From Synchiropus splendidus (lineage: Eukaryota; Chordata; Actinopteri; Syngnathiformes; Callionymidae): a DNA stretch of 64,000 bases. Below are positions 25,201-63,941 of the stretch, piece by piece (within the stretch, counting starts at the first letter, position 1; every line of letters starts with the position of its first letter). The position numbers were made by a program, and so were the translations under genes. The DNA is taken from assembly GCF_027744825.2 (NCBI RefSeq), contig NC_071348.1, positions 1,404,063-1,468,062 on the forward strand. The letters run 5' to 3'. The notes below the pieces were generated by a model. The model ran no database searches. It was not told the origin of the DNA and saw only the letters and a program-made list of their open reading frames with translations.

Positions 25201-28200
25201 TCGCAGGTGGACTGCAATCTCAGTTTCACCCTTCACGGAAATTCAAGACGAGCTTCCTCTCAGACAAAAAAATAAACTTGTGCGGGCTGAAGCTGCGGTT
25301 GGATTATTGTAAATGTTTCCACACACGTGAAGCGTAAATTTGATTTTGATAACCCAGACAGCGACGGGAATCCAGACTTCGGCTGCTTGTATTGCATTAC
25401 ATGAAATTACATTGGACGAGACAGCAGTCAAGGAAATGAAGGAACCTGGTTCCAAGTGTCAGAATCCACTTTCCATGGTTCTTCTTTCACACACTCAACA
25501 CAGAAGTGAGTTTTTGTTGGGCTGCTAAGCTGCTAACTCCGTGTTGGTGTAGGCTTTGGAAGGCCAGTGCAGCGCTGCAGACGTGAAGCGGCATTTCTGG
25601 GGATCCCCCTTCCTGAAGGGCTCATTATGTAACGCCTCGAGACGTGGGTTCGACCATCCAACCGCAGCATGTTTCAGTCCCTCCACACTGCCCTCCATGA
25701 CTTCATGCTCTCGCCCTCCTACTCGGTCCGTTCTGTCTCTCTCCCTGCTGCTCACTTGAGCAGTGACATTCACTTTCGGAAGCGTAAACGGAGCAGGACT
25801 TCAACACAAGGAGGCACTTGATTCATTCACCGGGGCGCCGCCTTTGAGTTCACGCAATTGTTCATTTGCACAGTTGTTTTCACACCTTTCACCACCATCT
25901 GTTTTCTCTCCAACAACCAATTCATCAAACTACTATTTCAATTCAAACTGGATATCTGGGCTTCCGTTTTATCCCATTTCATGTTTTCCTCAATACGGTA
26001 GCTATTAATAGCTACACTGTCAGATTGAAATAGATTCTTAAGACAAATACATGTTTTACCCACTCTTCCCATATTTATGATTTATATTGAGAACATTTTC
26101 AAAGAGCATATTGTGAGAATACCATCATGTCCTTCATCTTTTCCCTATTTTCTCCTTGTATTGTAATAACTTAGGACCAAAATGTACATTTTTTACTCGG
26201 TCATCTGTGCTGTCTTTCAGCCTGACGGCCCCTGAGGTCAGTTAACTCTGTCACTTAGATTCATTTAAAAGTTCCCACGCCTTGACACAGCCACAGATTC
26301 GCTGAACATGGATTTATTTTTTAAAAATGATGAGCACGAATAATCAAAAAAGCAGTTTTCCATCTCACACTCAGCTACATCACCATTTTTTCCACCTGAA
26401 AAAAAGCCCACTCGCCAAAAAGCTAGTGACTGTCGACAAGCGATGTGTTTGACTCACTGGTCATGCCTCAGTCACCACGACGTGTGGGAGCATGACCCAT
26501 GACACAGCAGCAACATCCACACCGCGTTTTTTTTTCAAAAAATTCAGCACAAAAATCAGCTTCTTCGAACTTGTGGGCGATTTTGGAGGTGAAACAGACG
26601 ATCAACTTCTGGTTTCAATGGCAGTTAGCTTCTGTTCAACATGTGTTCAACCCTTTATTGTTTTGGGGTTTTTTTCGATTCCCAATCATCCTCTCAAAAA
26701 GTTTCCAATAACTCCATCCAGCCTGTTGAGCAACCAAAACAAAATCTCCAGAAAAGGACATCAATCTCATACTTCTACATCAAGACCACGTCATTGCACA
26801 ACCGAGCCAGAACTTCCCATTTAGATGGGGAAGAGCGCATGTGAGCCCAGGGACCTTTAGTCATCCTCCTGACTCGTTTTAAAACAGTTGTTTTGTTTCA
26901 GCTAACAAAGTGTCAGGCAGTGTTCGCCTGACCCGCTGCCAGGTCAGGTTCAACTAACCCCACGGCACAAGATCCCAGTTGGTTTGATCTTGGTTCCATT
27001 TCCCAGATACTACGCAGAAACTCTGGCCCCGTCACTTACATTCCTAAGCATCTGCCTGTGTCTCCGGCAGGAACGCCGTCGAGCGACACCGTGTGCGATC
27101 GCTGTCCCGCCGGTCACTACTCTGCCTCCAGCTCGGCGAGCGAGCCGTGCAAGCCTCACAGGAACTGCTCGGCCTCGGGCCTGAAGACGCTCCGCTGGGG
27201 GACATCCAGCTATGACAGCGTGTGCAGCCACGACATGACGGTGGAGTGCTCTCGCCATCCCAGCCCGTGCCAGACAGGTAACTGCTCGCTGCACCTAGCC
27301 AGTGCTGCCCGATCGATCGCAGAGTTAACGGCCAGAGGAAGTGAGTCAGGCAGCAGTTGGTTTGAGTAATAACAGCTTCCCTGATGACCTTATTGATACA
27401 CGTCAGTTTTGTTTGAATCATGAATAATGAGTCACGACAACATGCAATTGTGGTTTTGTACTTCGTCAAGTCAAGTTAACTTTTGGACACATAAAACTCA
27501 CCCACAAATATGAACATATAAAGGATTCATCTCTACTGCAGAATGGAGAACATCTAAACAGACACGAGCCTGTTGGTCCAGCAATGCATGCTGGGACACG
27601 CTTTTGAACAAAGCGGATGAACGGTGCGTTTAAGAGCTCATTTCTTCTGACGTCAGCTTAGTTTGACTTGATCAACACAACACAGTGCAATATGGCAGGC
27701 AACTTGAAGACATTTTCAGTGAGGACCAGCACATTACTGGCAGGGATGTCAAGGCAGCTCCATCACCCTGGAGGGTAAATACGGACCTGTGAGTGTTGTG
27801 CATTCACCAGAAAAATGAAGTGACGAATTCCAGCAGAATTCACAAGCAGTTATGAGGAAGGAACGCCCTGGACGTCAGCGATGTAGGATGGAGCCCAGGT
27901 CAGTCCTTCTCAAGTGTTCCTCCAGCACGCAATTTAAAGTCCGTGAACTGCTCCTGAACTGAAGGCTGACTTCAGAAGAAAAAGAATTTGAAGACCTGAA
28001 GACAAAAAGTCCTCCCCAGTGGCTGGAACACGCTGGACCCACATAAGTCCAGAACGAAGCGGCTGAGGTTTTGCAGAAATCATTTTTACATATGAGCTCA
28101 GTGCAGATCTTGGCTTGCGATGACACCACAGTTAGCTGTAGCTGCAGAGCTTCCTGCACCGATCCAGCCCATCGCCAAGGCAGCGCAGATGATGGCCGTT

Positions 28201-30218
28201 TTGATTGGCAGTGCTACGATGGAGGCACATCCAAGCCCAAACCAAGATTTTGGATATTAGCATCCCTCCCCGCATCTGCTGGCTCACCATAAAAAAATAC
28301 TTAACCCTTCAACCACAGCAAAATTAGTTTTCCTCATCTTTTCATTGTATTTTAACAATTCTGTTATTATTGATTTTTTAAAAATATATACATTTAGATT
28401 TCTTTGAAATGTCATGAGGTCTGTCGGGGGTTTAGGACCTAGAGGCTGGAGACAGAGCAGAACTGGAGTTTGAAATGGCATTTAATACGAACAGAAACAA
28501 GGGGCAAGACGGGAGCAAAAGACCTGGACTTGATGGTGGCTTGGACGTAACAGAACTCTTACTTGACGTGGAGACTTGAGTTGACGGGGAAAGATGAGAC
28601 GTTGACTCGACTAGACGAGATGGGACTCGACAATCTGCTACTTGACTTGACGCAGAGACTTAATTGAACTTGACAGGAAGACGGACTTGACGGGACGAAA
28701 CTCGACCGAACAGGTTCTTGACTTGACGAGGATTAAAAGGTATGAAAATCTCTCTGTACTATTCGGCAGTACTATTCCAGTTCATTAAAGGAGTGCAGTT
28801 CCATAGTCCTACATAACGTCAATGTCAAAGGGAAAGGCTGAGATGAATATGGAGGAGGGGATAGAGAGTCATTTGAAGGGAGGGCTGTAACAGTAGAGCG
28901 CTCGCTGTTTGTAAGTCGATGGTGAGAGCGCCAGGGGTCTGGCAGAGGACTCAGCGAGTGCCTCCAGGTAGGAAGCATAGAGAGGCGGCGGTGGGCTGCA
29001 TTCAGAGGCAGACCTGTTTGGGACTTTGGGAAACATGATCTCAGTGTCAATTGTAAAACAAACTGAGAGTCACTCCGGAGAAGCGAGAGCTGGGGAGATA
29101 CTTCCTCTCTTTGTGGAAGGACTTGCTGCAGACGTGGGAGTTCAGACTCACAGCATGAAGAAGGCTGACCGAAGACGGACCGAGACCAGAGCTTTGCCTC
29201 AACCCGAAGCTTCCATCCAACCTTGTGCTGAGGTGTCGTAACTGAAATAACTGAAAATAACCTTCACATCACATCAGCATTCCTGAAGTCTTCAAGCATA
29301 TTTCGCCTGGATATATAGAACTTTTACTCCGATACTCTCTTAAATAGTACTTTGACTGTACTCATAGTCTGAAATACAGGTTGGTCTTTGTAGAAACACG
29401 ATGATGCTGTGTCACAGACGGAGGAGCACATGTGAGTGGGATTTGAAGGCTGCAGAGTTCCTCCATCTGTTAGTCACCGGCTCGGTGGAAGGCCAAGTGG
29501 GTCTGACTCAGTGGTGTGACTCTGTTGCAGATTTCACCCTGTGTGAGGAGGCCGTGTTCCAGTCGCTGGCCTCTCTGCGGCTGTCCTCCGTGCCTCTGGA
29601 GCGGCTCCTGGAGAGTCTGCCTGGCCGCAGGGTGGATCTGAAGAGCCTGGAGAGGCTGAAGAAGTCCTGCTCTCCTCAGCAGCAGGTCCTCCAGCTGCTG
29701 CGGCTGTGGCGGGAGCAGAACAAGGACCAGGACAAGCTTTACGGCATCATCCAAGGTGCTGGTGCAGTTGGCGCCTCGCCGTGTTTGCCATCCCTCCTGT
29801 ACTCACCGCATGTTTCCGTTCAGGTGTCAATCACTGTGAGAAGAGGGTCTCCCGCTGCCACAACCTGAAGAACCTGACGCTGGACGATCTCCTGAAAGTG
29901 ACCCACAGCTTGCCCGGAGTCCAGGTCCACCCAGAGGACGTGCGAGCCATTGTCAGCACCTGCCCGCCCAGACAGTACATCCTCCAGCTGCTTCACCTCT
30001 GGAAATCAGCAAACTACGAACTGGACCTGGCCAAGGGCCTGGCTCACAGCCTGAGGTCCCTGCGCAGCCAGGGGGCACCACGAGCCCTGCTCAAGGGGCT
30101 GAAGAAGATCGGCCGCATCATGGGAGCAGCGTCCACTCACAAGAAGTACGAAAAGATGTTTCTCAGTATGCTCCAGAGCGACTTGTGTTTTAAAAGTCTA
30201 AAGACTCTGAATGAATGA
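19214..30218 (+). CDS. tnfrsf11b: Osteoprotegerin (TNF receptor superfamily 11B), complete
   Basis: A secreted decoy receptor; in vertebrates it binds RANKL and TRAIL and restrains osteoclast formation. Join 19214-19261, 23859-24086, 24735-24879, 27071-27277, 29531-29755, 29824-30218: 1248 bp, 415 residues (human 401). All junctions are GT-AG and keep frame (phases 0,0,1,1,1). Residues 1-28 hold the signal peptide. Four cysteine-rich domains follow (about 48-210), with CDQCPPG, VKQECNSTHDQVCEC and FCITHSPCPPGYGV as clear osteoprotegerin matches. Two death-domain-like regions (about 210-395) include QLLRLWREQNKDQD and QLLHLWKSAN. The tail is basic (KGLKKIGR, HKKYEK), fitting the family's heparin binding. 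No membrane segment is seen. The ATG at 19247 (gccATGa) is an alternative start giving a tighter signal peptide. The last cysteine is residue 406, not penultimate as in human. Confidence 0.95.
21775..21795. repeat. (CA)n microsatellite
   Basis: About ten CA units inside tnfrsf11b intron 1. Confidence 0.9.
22129..22168 (+). repeat. hAT-type terminal repeat in intron 1
   Basis: It reads agcatgtgtcaaacgcgggg and then alternates GGCCC and GGGCC blocks. This is the pattern of hAT ends of the CAGGGGTGTCAAAC type. Similar ends are at 35940-35974 (opposite orientation) and 36929-36969. Confidence 0.45.
23859..24086 (+). CDS. tnfrsf11b: tnfrsf11b exon 2 (CRD1 and start of CRD2)
   Basis: Residues 17-92. 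It completes the signal peptide (LFTASLSWAFQQ), then gives the mature N-terminus PPKYQYRDP and cysteines 48, 51, 61, 69, 72, 87 and 90. The acceptor is accacag and the donor gtgagt. Confidence 0.95.
24735..24879 (+). CDS. tnfrsf11b: tnfrsf11b exon 3 (CRD2-CRD3)
   Basis: Residues 93-141, from VCKERQLVKQEC to CPPGYGVAALG. It contains the NST glycosylation sequon at residues 105-107. It ends in phase 1 before gtaagc. Confidence 0.95.
24880..27070. other. tnfrsf11b: tnfrsf11b intron 3 (2.2 kb), no gene seen
   Basis: There is nothing supported inside. Tandem half-sites, tgaccttgacct, lie near 24991-25002, shortly after exon 3. Confidence 0.5.
27071..27277 (+). CDS. tnfrsf11b: tnfrsf11b exon 4 (CRD3-CRD4)
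   Basis: Residues 141-210, opening GTPSSDTVCDRCPAGHYS and ending near HPSPCQT. It starts with gaacgcc after tccggcag, the same opening as the equivalent tnfrsf6b exon. It begins and ends in phase 1. Confidence 0.95.
27278..29530. other. tnfrsf11b: tnfrsf11b intron 4 (2.3 kb), no gene seen
   Basis: It contains the degenerate ACTTGAC repeat at 28530-28740 and otherwise nothing I can support. Confidence 0.5.
28530..28740 (+). repeat. Degenerate ACTTGAC-type minisatellite
   Basis: Within about 200 bp, the words acttgac, gttgac and actcgac recur many times at irregular 10-25 bp spacing, interspersed with purine runs. This looks like a decayed tandem repeat or the tail of an interspersed element. 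Confidence 0.55.
29531..29755 (+). CDS. tnfrsf11b: tnfrsf11b exon 5 (first death-domain-like region)
   Basis: Residues 210-285, DFTLCEEAVFQSLASLRL to YGIIQ. FTLCEEAVF matches the start of this region in other osteoprotegerins, as does the LRLWREQNKDQD helix. The following intron is only 68 bp. Confidence 0.95.
29824..30218 (+). CDS. tnfrsf11b: tnfrsf11b exon 6 (second death-domain-like region, stop)
   Basis: Residues 285-415 and the TGA at 30216-30218. It carries the second death-domain-like region (NLTLDDLLKVTHSLPGVQV to LLHLWKSANYELDLAKGL) and a basic C-terminal tail ending LKTLNE. Confidence 0.95.
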
Positions 30219-30475
30219 TTACATGCGGCGGAAGAGACTCAAAGGCATCGTCAGATCAGACACCCAAAATATTCCGCTGCAACATTTCAAACAAAAAAAA
30301 AAACTCCTGTAACAATTACAATGTTGTCGAATGTTAAATTATACACACATGGATGTTTATAATTTTAAAACCACTGTCTTAAAAATGAAAAAAGAAACAT
30401 TGCTGATAAACTCCCAGAAAAGCTCATTGGATATTTTTGGACCAGAATCTGTGAAAAATCTCTATTTAAGTTGTA

Positions 30476-30783
30476 AATAAAATGCTATTTTATGGTCGAG
30501 GAGGTGATAGATATCTTTGTTATGACGGCTTGTTTTCACTGTTTTAGACCGAAGGATTGAGGTTTCATAATGAAATTTCTTTGTCGGACTGTTCTGCTCA
30601 TCTGTTTTTTAATTGTCAGCTTGATGAATGTACAAAGGAGTGCAATTGTTTCTATTTAAAAAGAAGTACTTGTTTGATAGTGTAAAAATAAAAGGCTCAA
30701 GACTTTATCTGATATACTGGATTCCTAATGCTGCAAGTTTTGTTTTTAATTTTATTTTGTTTTGTTGCTTTTATATAAATAAA
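30476..30783 (+). terminator. tnfrsf11b: tnfrsf11b poly(A) signals
   Basis: Canonical AATAAA hexamers lie at 30476-30481, 30687-30692 and 30778-30783. The last is followed by a GT-rich stretch (tgtctgctgggtcttg), so 3' UTRs of about 0.26, 0.47 and 0.57 kb are possible. Confidence 0.6.
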
Positions 30784-31146
30784 GTCTTTATTGTAGACAC
30801 ATGTCTGCTGGGTCTTGTCGCTCTACTCGCATCACATGGTCTGAAGGTCATGAGTAATATTTGTTGCTAGCATAAGATGGAATTATTTGAGGCAGCATTT
30901 CCATGAACAAGAAAAATCATAAAGGCAGACAATTTTTAAAAAGGTGACCTTTGAACTCCCTGTTTCTGAAGGTGGCTCTTTGCAGTTTCTGGATTTAATT
31001 TTGCTTATGTATCATGACAGAAAATATGCCCCATAAGTCTAAATTATTTACAACCTCAAATAAGGTCATTTAAAAAAAAGGTTTTACTTCTCTGATGTGG
31101 TTGGATGACTCAATACAGAATTCGATAGAGGAAGTAGCGCACGATT

Positions 31147-31152
31147 TATAAA
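31147..31152 (+). promoter_or_regulatory. tnfrsf6b: tnfrsf6b TATA box
   Basis: TATAAA lies 50 bp before the proposed ATG at 31197. A start near 31177 would leave a leader of only about 20 nt. The arrangement mirrors that of tnfrsf11b. Confidence 0.6.
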
Positions 31153-31196
31153 GTGTCGCTGCTGCTGGCCAGTCCAACATCCACACTCTTGGCAAC

Positions 31197-31199
31197 ATG
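31197..31199 (+). CDS. tnfrsf6b: tnfrsf6b exon 1: start codon only (proposed)
   Basis: The sequence aacATG is followed directly by gtgagc, a good donor. Joined in phase 0 to exon 2 it yields M-LLLPSLILLVSGALRG, a normal signal peptide. The gene 1 counterpart also has a phase-0 intron inside the signal peptide. Intron 1 is 820 bp. Confidence 0.65.
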
Positions 31200-33335
31200 G
31201 TGAGCAGAGCTTCATTATTTATTTATTTACCAAATAATTTTTAATTTTCATGAAAAAAAGTCCAGATTTTTGACTCATTTCTGTTGAATGTTTGTATCAT
31301 TTTGTAACATGTATTGTTTCATTTTATCTTTTAATTTAATGTCAATCATTTTAAGAAAATTGTTTTTTGTGCATATTTATGTGTTCATATTTAATTTTTA
31401 AGAAGACCACAGCAGAAACACATTACAGGTGCTTTGATATTTATTTTTTAATAAGCCATACATTTGTCAGTAGTTTGCTAAATGATTGATGCATTTGTGT
31501 TGCAGTTATTCCAGTAAGTCCAGAGCTACCACTTTCAACATGGCCATTAAAGGGGAATAGAAAGTGGTTCAGTCATGACAGTCTTGAAGATGAAATGTGT
31601 TACTGATGGATGAAGAGAATGAGAGAGAGGGGAGATGAAGGGCAGGTTGTTGATTAAGGCGGAAGTGAAGTTTGTTCCAGAATGTCTGAGGTGAGAGGAG
31701 GACATCCGGGACCAGCTCCCAGACCCTTCCTGTTTGCTGAGTTGGAAGAGGAGTGAAGCTCTGTAGAAGCAAGACAGAAGGCATCAAAGGAGATCAAGGG
31801 AGGTGAAGAGGAGAGTGCCGGCCGGGTGGAGACGACTGTCAGGGGTGAACGGATTTACAGCTTGAGCGAAAGAGGCAGGACAGAACTCAGTAGTGAGGCC
31901 AGCCATGATGGGTGGTTCATAGACAGAAGCTCTGAGATGAAGAGTTCGAGGTGAAGATGGTCAGAAGTGACTCGGAAAGGCAAGATGAGTCTCACCTTTC
32001 TGAAACTGTCTCTTGTCAGCTGCTCCTGCCATCCCTGATCTTGTTGGTCTCTGGAGCCCTCCGCGGGGTTTCCCTTGAAGACTCCATCCCCACCTACAAC
32101 CACAAGGACCCCGTCTCTGGGGAGGTCCTGGAGTGCTCCATGTGTGCCCCTGGACAGCACCTGGTGAGTCACTGCACCGCCAACGCACCCACCCGCTGTG
32201 CTCCTTGCCCGAAGAACCACTACACAGAGATCAGCAACTACCGGCCCACGTGTCTCTACTGCAACAACTACTGCACCACCAACATGGAGGTACAGGAGGA
32301 GTGCTCCCCCGTGAAGAACCGCGTGTGTCGCTGCAAAGACGGCTTCTACATGATGGCCGACTTCTGCATCATGCACTCCAAGTGTAGGCCTGGACACGGC
32401 GTCCTGAAGAGAGGTATTGATGGTGCTTCAACTTGAAGACGTGGAGTTTCTCCTCCAAGACAGATGTGCCATTTCTGTTGTAAATTCACAATATACTGAG
32501 TTGAGCATGACTCAGGAGCATTAGACAGTACTCAGCAGAATATAATAATCAAAGTCCCCGATTCTTAAAGTGATTTGATTTTAATTGCAATATTGTTTAG
32601 TCCCTCTTTTGTTGGGGAGTTTTTATCTCCTATACAAAGCTAAAGCTGTTCCTCGCCTGAGCCTCCAAGGTGAGAGCATCTTCTGTTCTTCGCCGCAGGA
32701 ACGCCACACAGCAACACTGAGTGTGAAAAATGTTCCGAAGGTTTCTTCTCCAGCTCGACCTCCGCAACCGAGGCGTGCGTGACACACACAGTGTGCGCCG
32801 GTCATGAGACAGCGCTTCTGGCGGGATCGGCCCACACAGACGCGTTGTGCGGCACCTGCCAGGATCTGGCGGAAGGGGGTCAGTAGAGTTGGATCCATCT
32901 TTGGTTGTCGTCGGCTGATCTGAATATCTTCGCAGGGGAGCTCTTCAGGAAGTTCCTCTCGCAGTTCTTCAGCACCCGCGTGATACGAAAAAGAACCATG
33001 AAGAGATTTGTCTCCAGGTGAGCGGTCTCAGTTCCTCATGGCATGAGGAAGCTCATCGCCCTCTCTCTGACAGGAATGTCCATGAGTTAGCGCAGCACGG
33101 TGGAGCTCCGCAAACAAGTCGACTTCCTCCCATGACGACCATCAGGAACTGGATCGCTAACGCCCCCAGTGAGCGTCTGTGGAAAGTGCCGCTGATGCTG
33201 AGGGCGGCGCGGCTCCACTCGCTGGAGAGGAAATTGACAAACAAACTAAAGCTGATTCAAGACCGCAGCCCAAACTGCACGTTTATCTCCTTAACGATTG
33301 AAGAGGACCGAGACGCCAAAAGGATCTGTCATTAG
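31197..33335 (+). CDS. tnfrsf6b: Decoy receptor 3 (TNF receptor superfamily 6B), complete
   Basis: A soluble TNF-receptor decoy; human DcR3 binds FasL, LIGHT and TL1A. Join 31197-31199, 32020-32413, 32699-32878, 32936-33017, 33074-33335: 921 bp, 306 residues (human 300). Phases are 0,1,1,2. Residues 1-17 form a signal peptide (MLLLPSLILLVSGALRG). Cysteine-rich domains span about 30-190; DcR3-like marks are PTYNHKDPVSGEVLEC, HYTEISNY, LYCNNYC and GFYMMADFCIMHSKC. The C-terminal part, with FRKFLSQFF and LRAARLHSLERKL, matches the short DcR3 tail. It has no death domain and no membrane segment. The CRD1 and CRD2 exons, split in tnfrsf11b, are one exon here. The start exon is inferred. An in-frame ATG at 31957 would need no exon 1 but puts a charged stretch before the signal core. 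A variant poly(A) signal ATTAAA lies at 33728-33733. Confidence 0.88.
32020..32413 (+). CDS. tnfrsf6b: tnfrsf6b exon 2 (signal core, CRD1-CRD3)
   Basis: Residues 2-132, in one exon that corresponds to exons 2 and 3 of tnfrsf11b. The acceptor is tctcttgtcag and the donor gtattg, phase 1. The exon starts at the same point of the signal peptide as tnfrsf11b exon 2. Confidence 0.9.
32699..32878 (+). CDS. tnfrsf6b: tnfrsf6b exon 3 (CRD3-CRD4)
   Basis: Residues 132-193, GTPHSNTECEKCSEGFFSSS to CQDLAEG. It opens with gaacgcc as in tnfrsf11b. The intron after it is 57 bp and starts gtcagt. Confidence 0.9.
32936..33017 (+). CDS. tnfrsf6b: tnfrsf6b exon 4 (C-terminal region)
   Basis: Residues 193-220, ELFRKFLSQFFSTRVIRKRT and a basic end. 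The donor gtgagc leaves phase 2. The next intron is 56 bp. Confidence 0.85.
33074..33335 (+). CDS. tnfrsf6b: tnfrsf6b exon 5 (C-terminus, stop)
   Basis: Residues 220-306 and the TAG at 33333-33335. LRAARLHSLERKL aligns with the end of human DcR3. About 20 further residues follow, with an NCT sequon and a penultimate cysteine (RICH end). Confidence 0.9.
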
Positions 33336-33459
33336 TAGGAAACAATTGATGACAATAATCCAACAAAAATCTAATCTAAAACTATCACAGATGCGACACC
33401 GCATCTTCTCCGTTGCTTGTTGACGTGCGCCCTCTTGTGGTCAGTATGTTTCACTGAAT

Positions 33460-33495
33460 AATCAGAATCCGCTTTATTGCCAAGGTCATTGAAGA
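33460..33495 (+). repeat. Short dispersed-repeat fragment
   Basis: The sequence aatcagaatccgctttattgccaaggt resembles a fragment that recurs in many fish genomes. I recognise it from memory only and see one copy here. Confidence 0.35.
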
Positions 33496-33511
33496 GCTCA
33501 CCAACCGGGTA

Positions 33512-33551
33512 AAATAATAATAATAACAACAACAACAACAATAATAATAAT
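33512..33551. repeat. (AAT)n/(AAC)n microsatellite
   Basis: A compound trinucleotide tract with AAT, then AAC, then AAT units. Confidence 0.9.
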
Positions 33552-33831
33552 GCACTCCCAAATGTTAATTGTATTTAATTATAATTTATTGCCGCTAAAG
33601 ACAAATCTAGAAAAAAAAAAAAAGTAATGGAAGCCAAATGAACCAGAGCATAAAATAGCTTACAGCAGAAATGTAAAAAATGAAATATTTTCATGAACAT
33701 ACCCTCCCTCTTTCTGCAGTAATTCGGATTAAACATGTAAAATATAGACTTCTCGGAGGTTTGCCCTTTGAAAAAATAATTGAAAATAAGGACATAATTT
33801 AAACTGAGTAGTTACAGCAGCGGAAGGAAAG

Positions 33832-33921
33832 AACGGAGGGAGGAAGGCAGAAGGTTGGGAAGGAGGAACGAAGGGAGGGAGGAAGTAAGCAAGGAAGGAA
33901 GTAATGAAGGAAGGAAGGAGG
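33832..33921 (+). repeat. Purine-rich GGAA tract
   Basis: A 90-bp, almost pure purine stretch built of GGAA, GGGA and GGAGG units lies about 100-200 bp before the CpG island. GGAA is the core ETS-factor site, so a promoter role is conceivable. Confidence 0.7.
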
Positions 33922-33999
33922 GTCACATCATTGTCGTCCCCGGTCCTGTCTGTGAAACACATGTTGCGATGAAGATGCCGGGACGCTAGGGGGAAGTGT

Positions 34000-34448
34000 T
34001 TCTCCACCTGCTCGTTCTTCTCCACCGAGACACCCCCTTCCTTTCTCCGCTCGAGCAGCTCCCTCAGCCGGACTGTCGCATCACGGAGCGGGGAGGAGCT
34101 CCGGAGCTTCTTTACTCCAGACAGCTCCGAGGATGTTCCCGAGCGGCGTTCCTCTCTCGCCGCCGACGCCAGGAGGATCCTCCCGGCTTTTAACATGACG
34201 GTAGACGACTAGCCGACAGCCGATACATCCAACGAGGCTCGCTTTAGACCCAGCATGGCCGCGGAGAAGTGCGGACACTTTGTCCGGAGCCAGCGTGAGG
34301 AGAGCCGCATGTAACCGGGGGTCGAGCACCGGCGTCGGCGGCTCCACCTGACGCTTCGCCCTGCTCGCTCCATTCGTGGCGGATTTCAGGGGACTGGGTT
34401 CGTGTTGGCCGGACTGCTCTTTTTTATTTGGACTGAATTTTCAGGAAA
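34000..34448 (+). promoter_or_regulatory. carmil1: carmil1 CpG-island promoter and 5' UTR
   Basis: CpG density is far above the surroundings from about 34010 to 34385, with no TATA box, as in a broadly expressed gene. The sequence runs without interruption into the coding start at 34449, so the 5' UTR is probably unspliced. The start site cannot be fixed. Confidence 0.6.
34195..34314 (+). promoter_or_regulatory. carmil1: Upstream ORFs before carmil1
   Basis: The first ORF is five codons (34195-34212). The second is 19 codons (34255-34314) with a strong start context (A at -3, G at +4). The last two codons of the second are ATG TAA, a minimal start-stop. They matter only if transcription starts upstream of them. 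Confidence 0.4.

Positions 34449-63941
<29,493 letters not shown>

Larger units (their letters stand above)
33336..33995. other. Spacer between tnfrsf6b and carmil1
   Basis: The stretch holds the tnfrsf6b 3' end, a dispersed-repeat fragment, an AAT/AAC microsatellite and the GGAA tract. A 155-codon minus-strand frame (33729-34196) is low-complexity and runs antisense to the CpG island, so it is not called. Confidence 0.55.

Noticed and set aside
25640..25675. T-loop-like gggttcgacc suggesting a tRNA
   Set aside because: No matching acceptor stem, D-arm or anticodon arm could be found around it.
27044..27469. 141-codon minus-strand open frame
   Set aside because: It is antisense to tnfrsf11b exon 4, a GC-rich coding exon.
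31957..32019. Alternative tnfrsf6b start upstream of exon 2
   Set aside because: The frame is open, but it puts a charged segment (VRSDSERQDESHLSET) before the signal core. A good acceptor at 32019 and the paralog's intron position favour splicing.
31855..32397. 180-codon minus-strand open frame
   Set aside because: It is antisense to tnfrsf6b exon 2; GC-rich coding sequence often leaves the opposite strand open.
33729..34196. 155-codon minus-strand open frame
   Set aside because: It reads the GGAA tract and CpG island backwards and gives low-complexity Pro/Phe/Ser and Arg/Glu runs.
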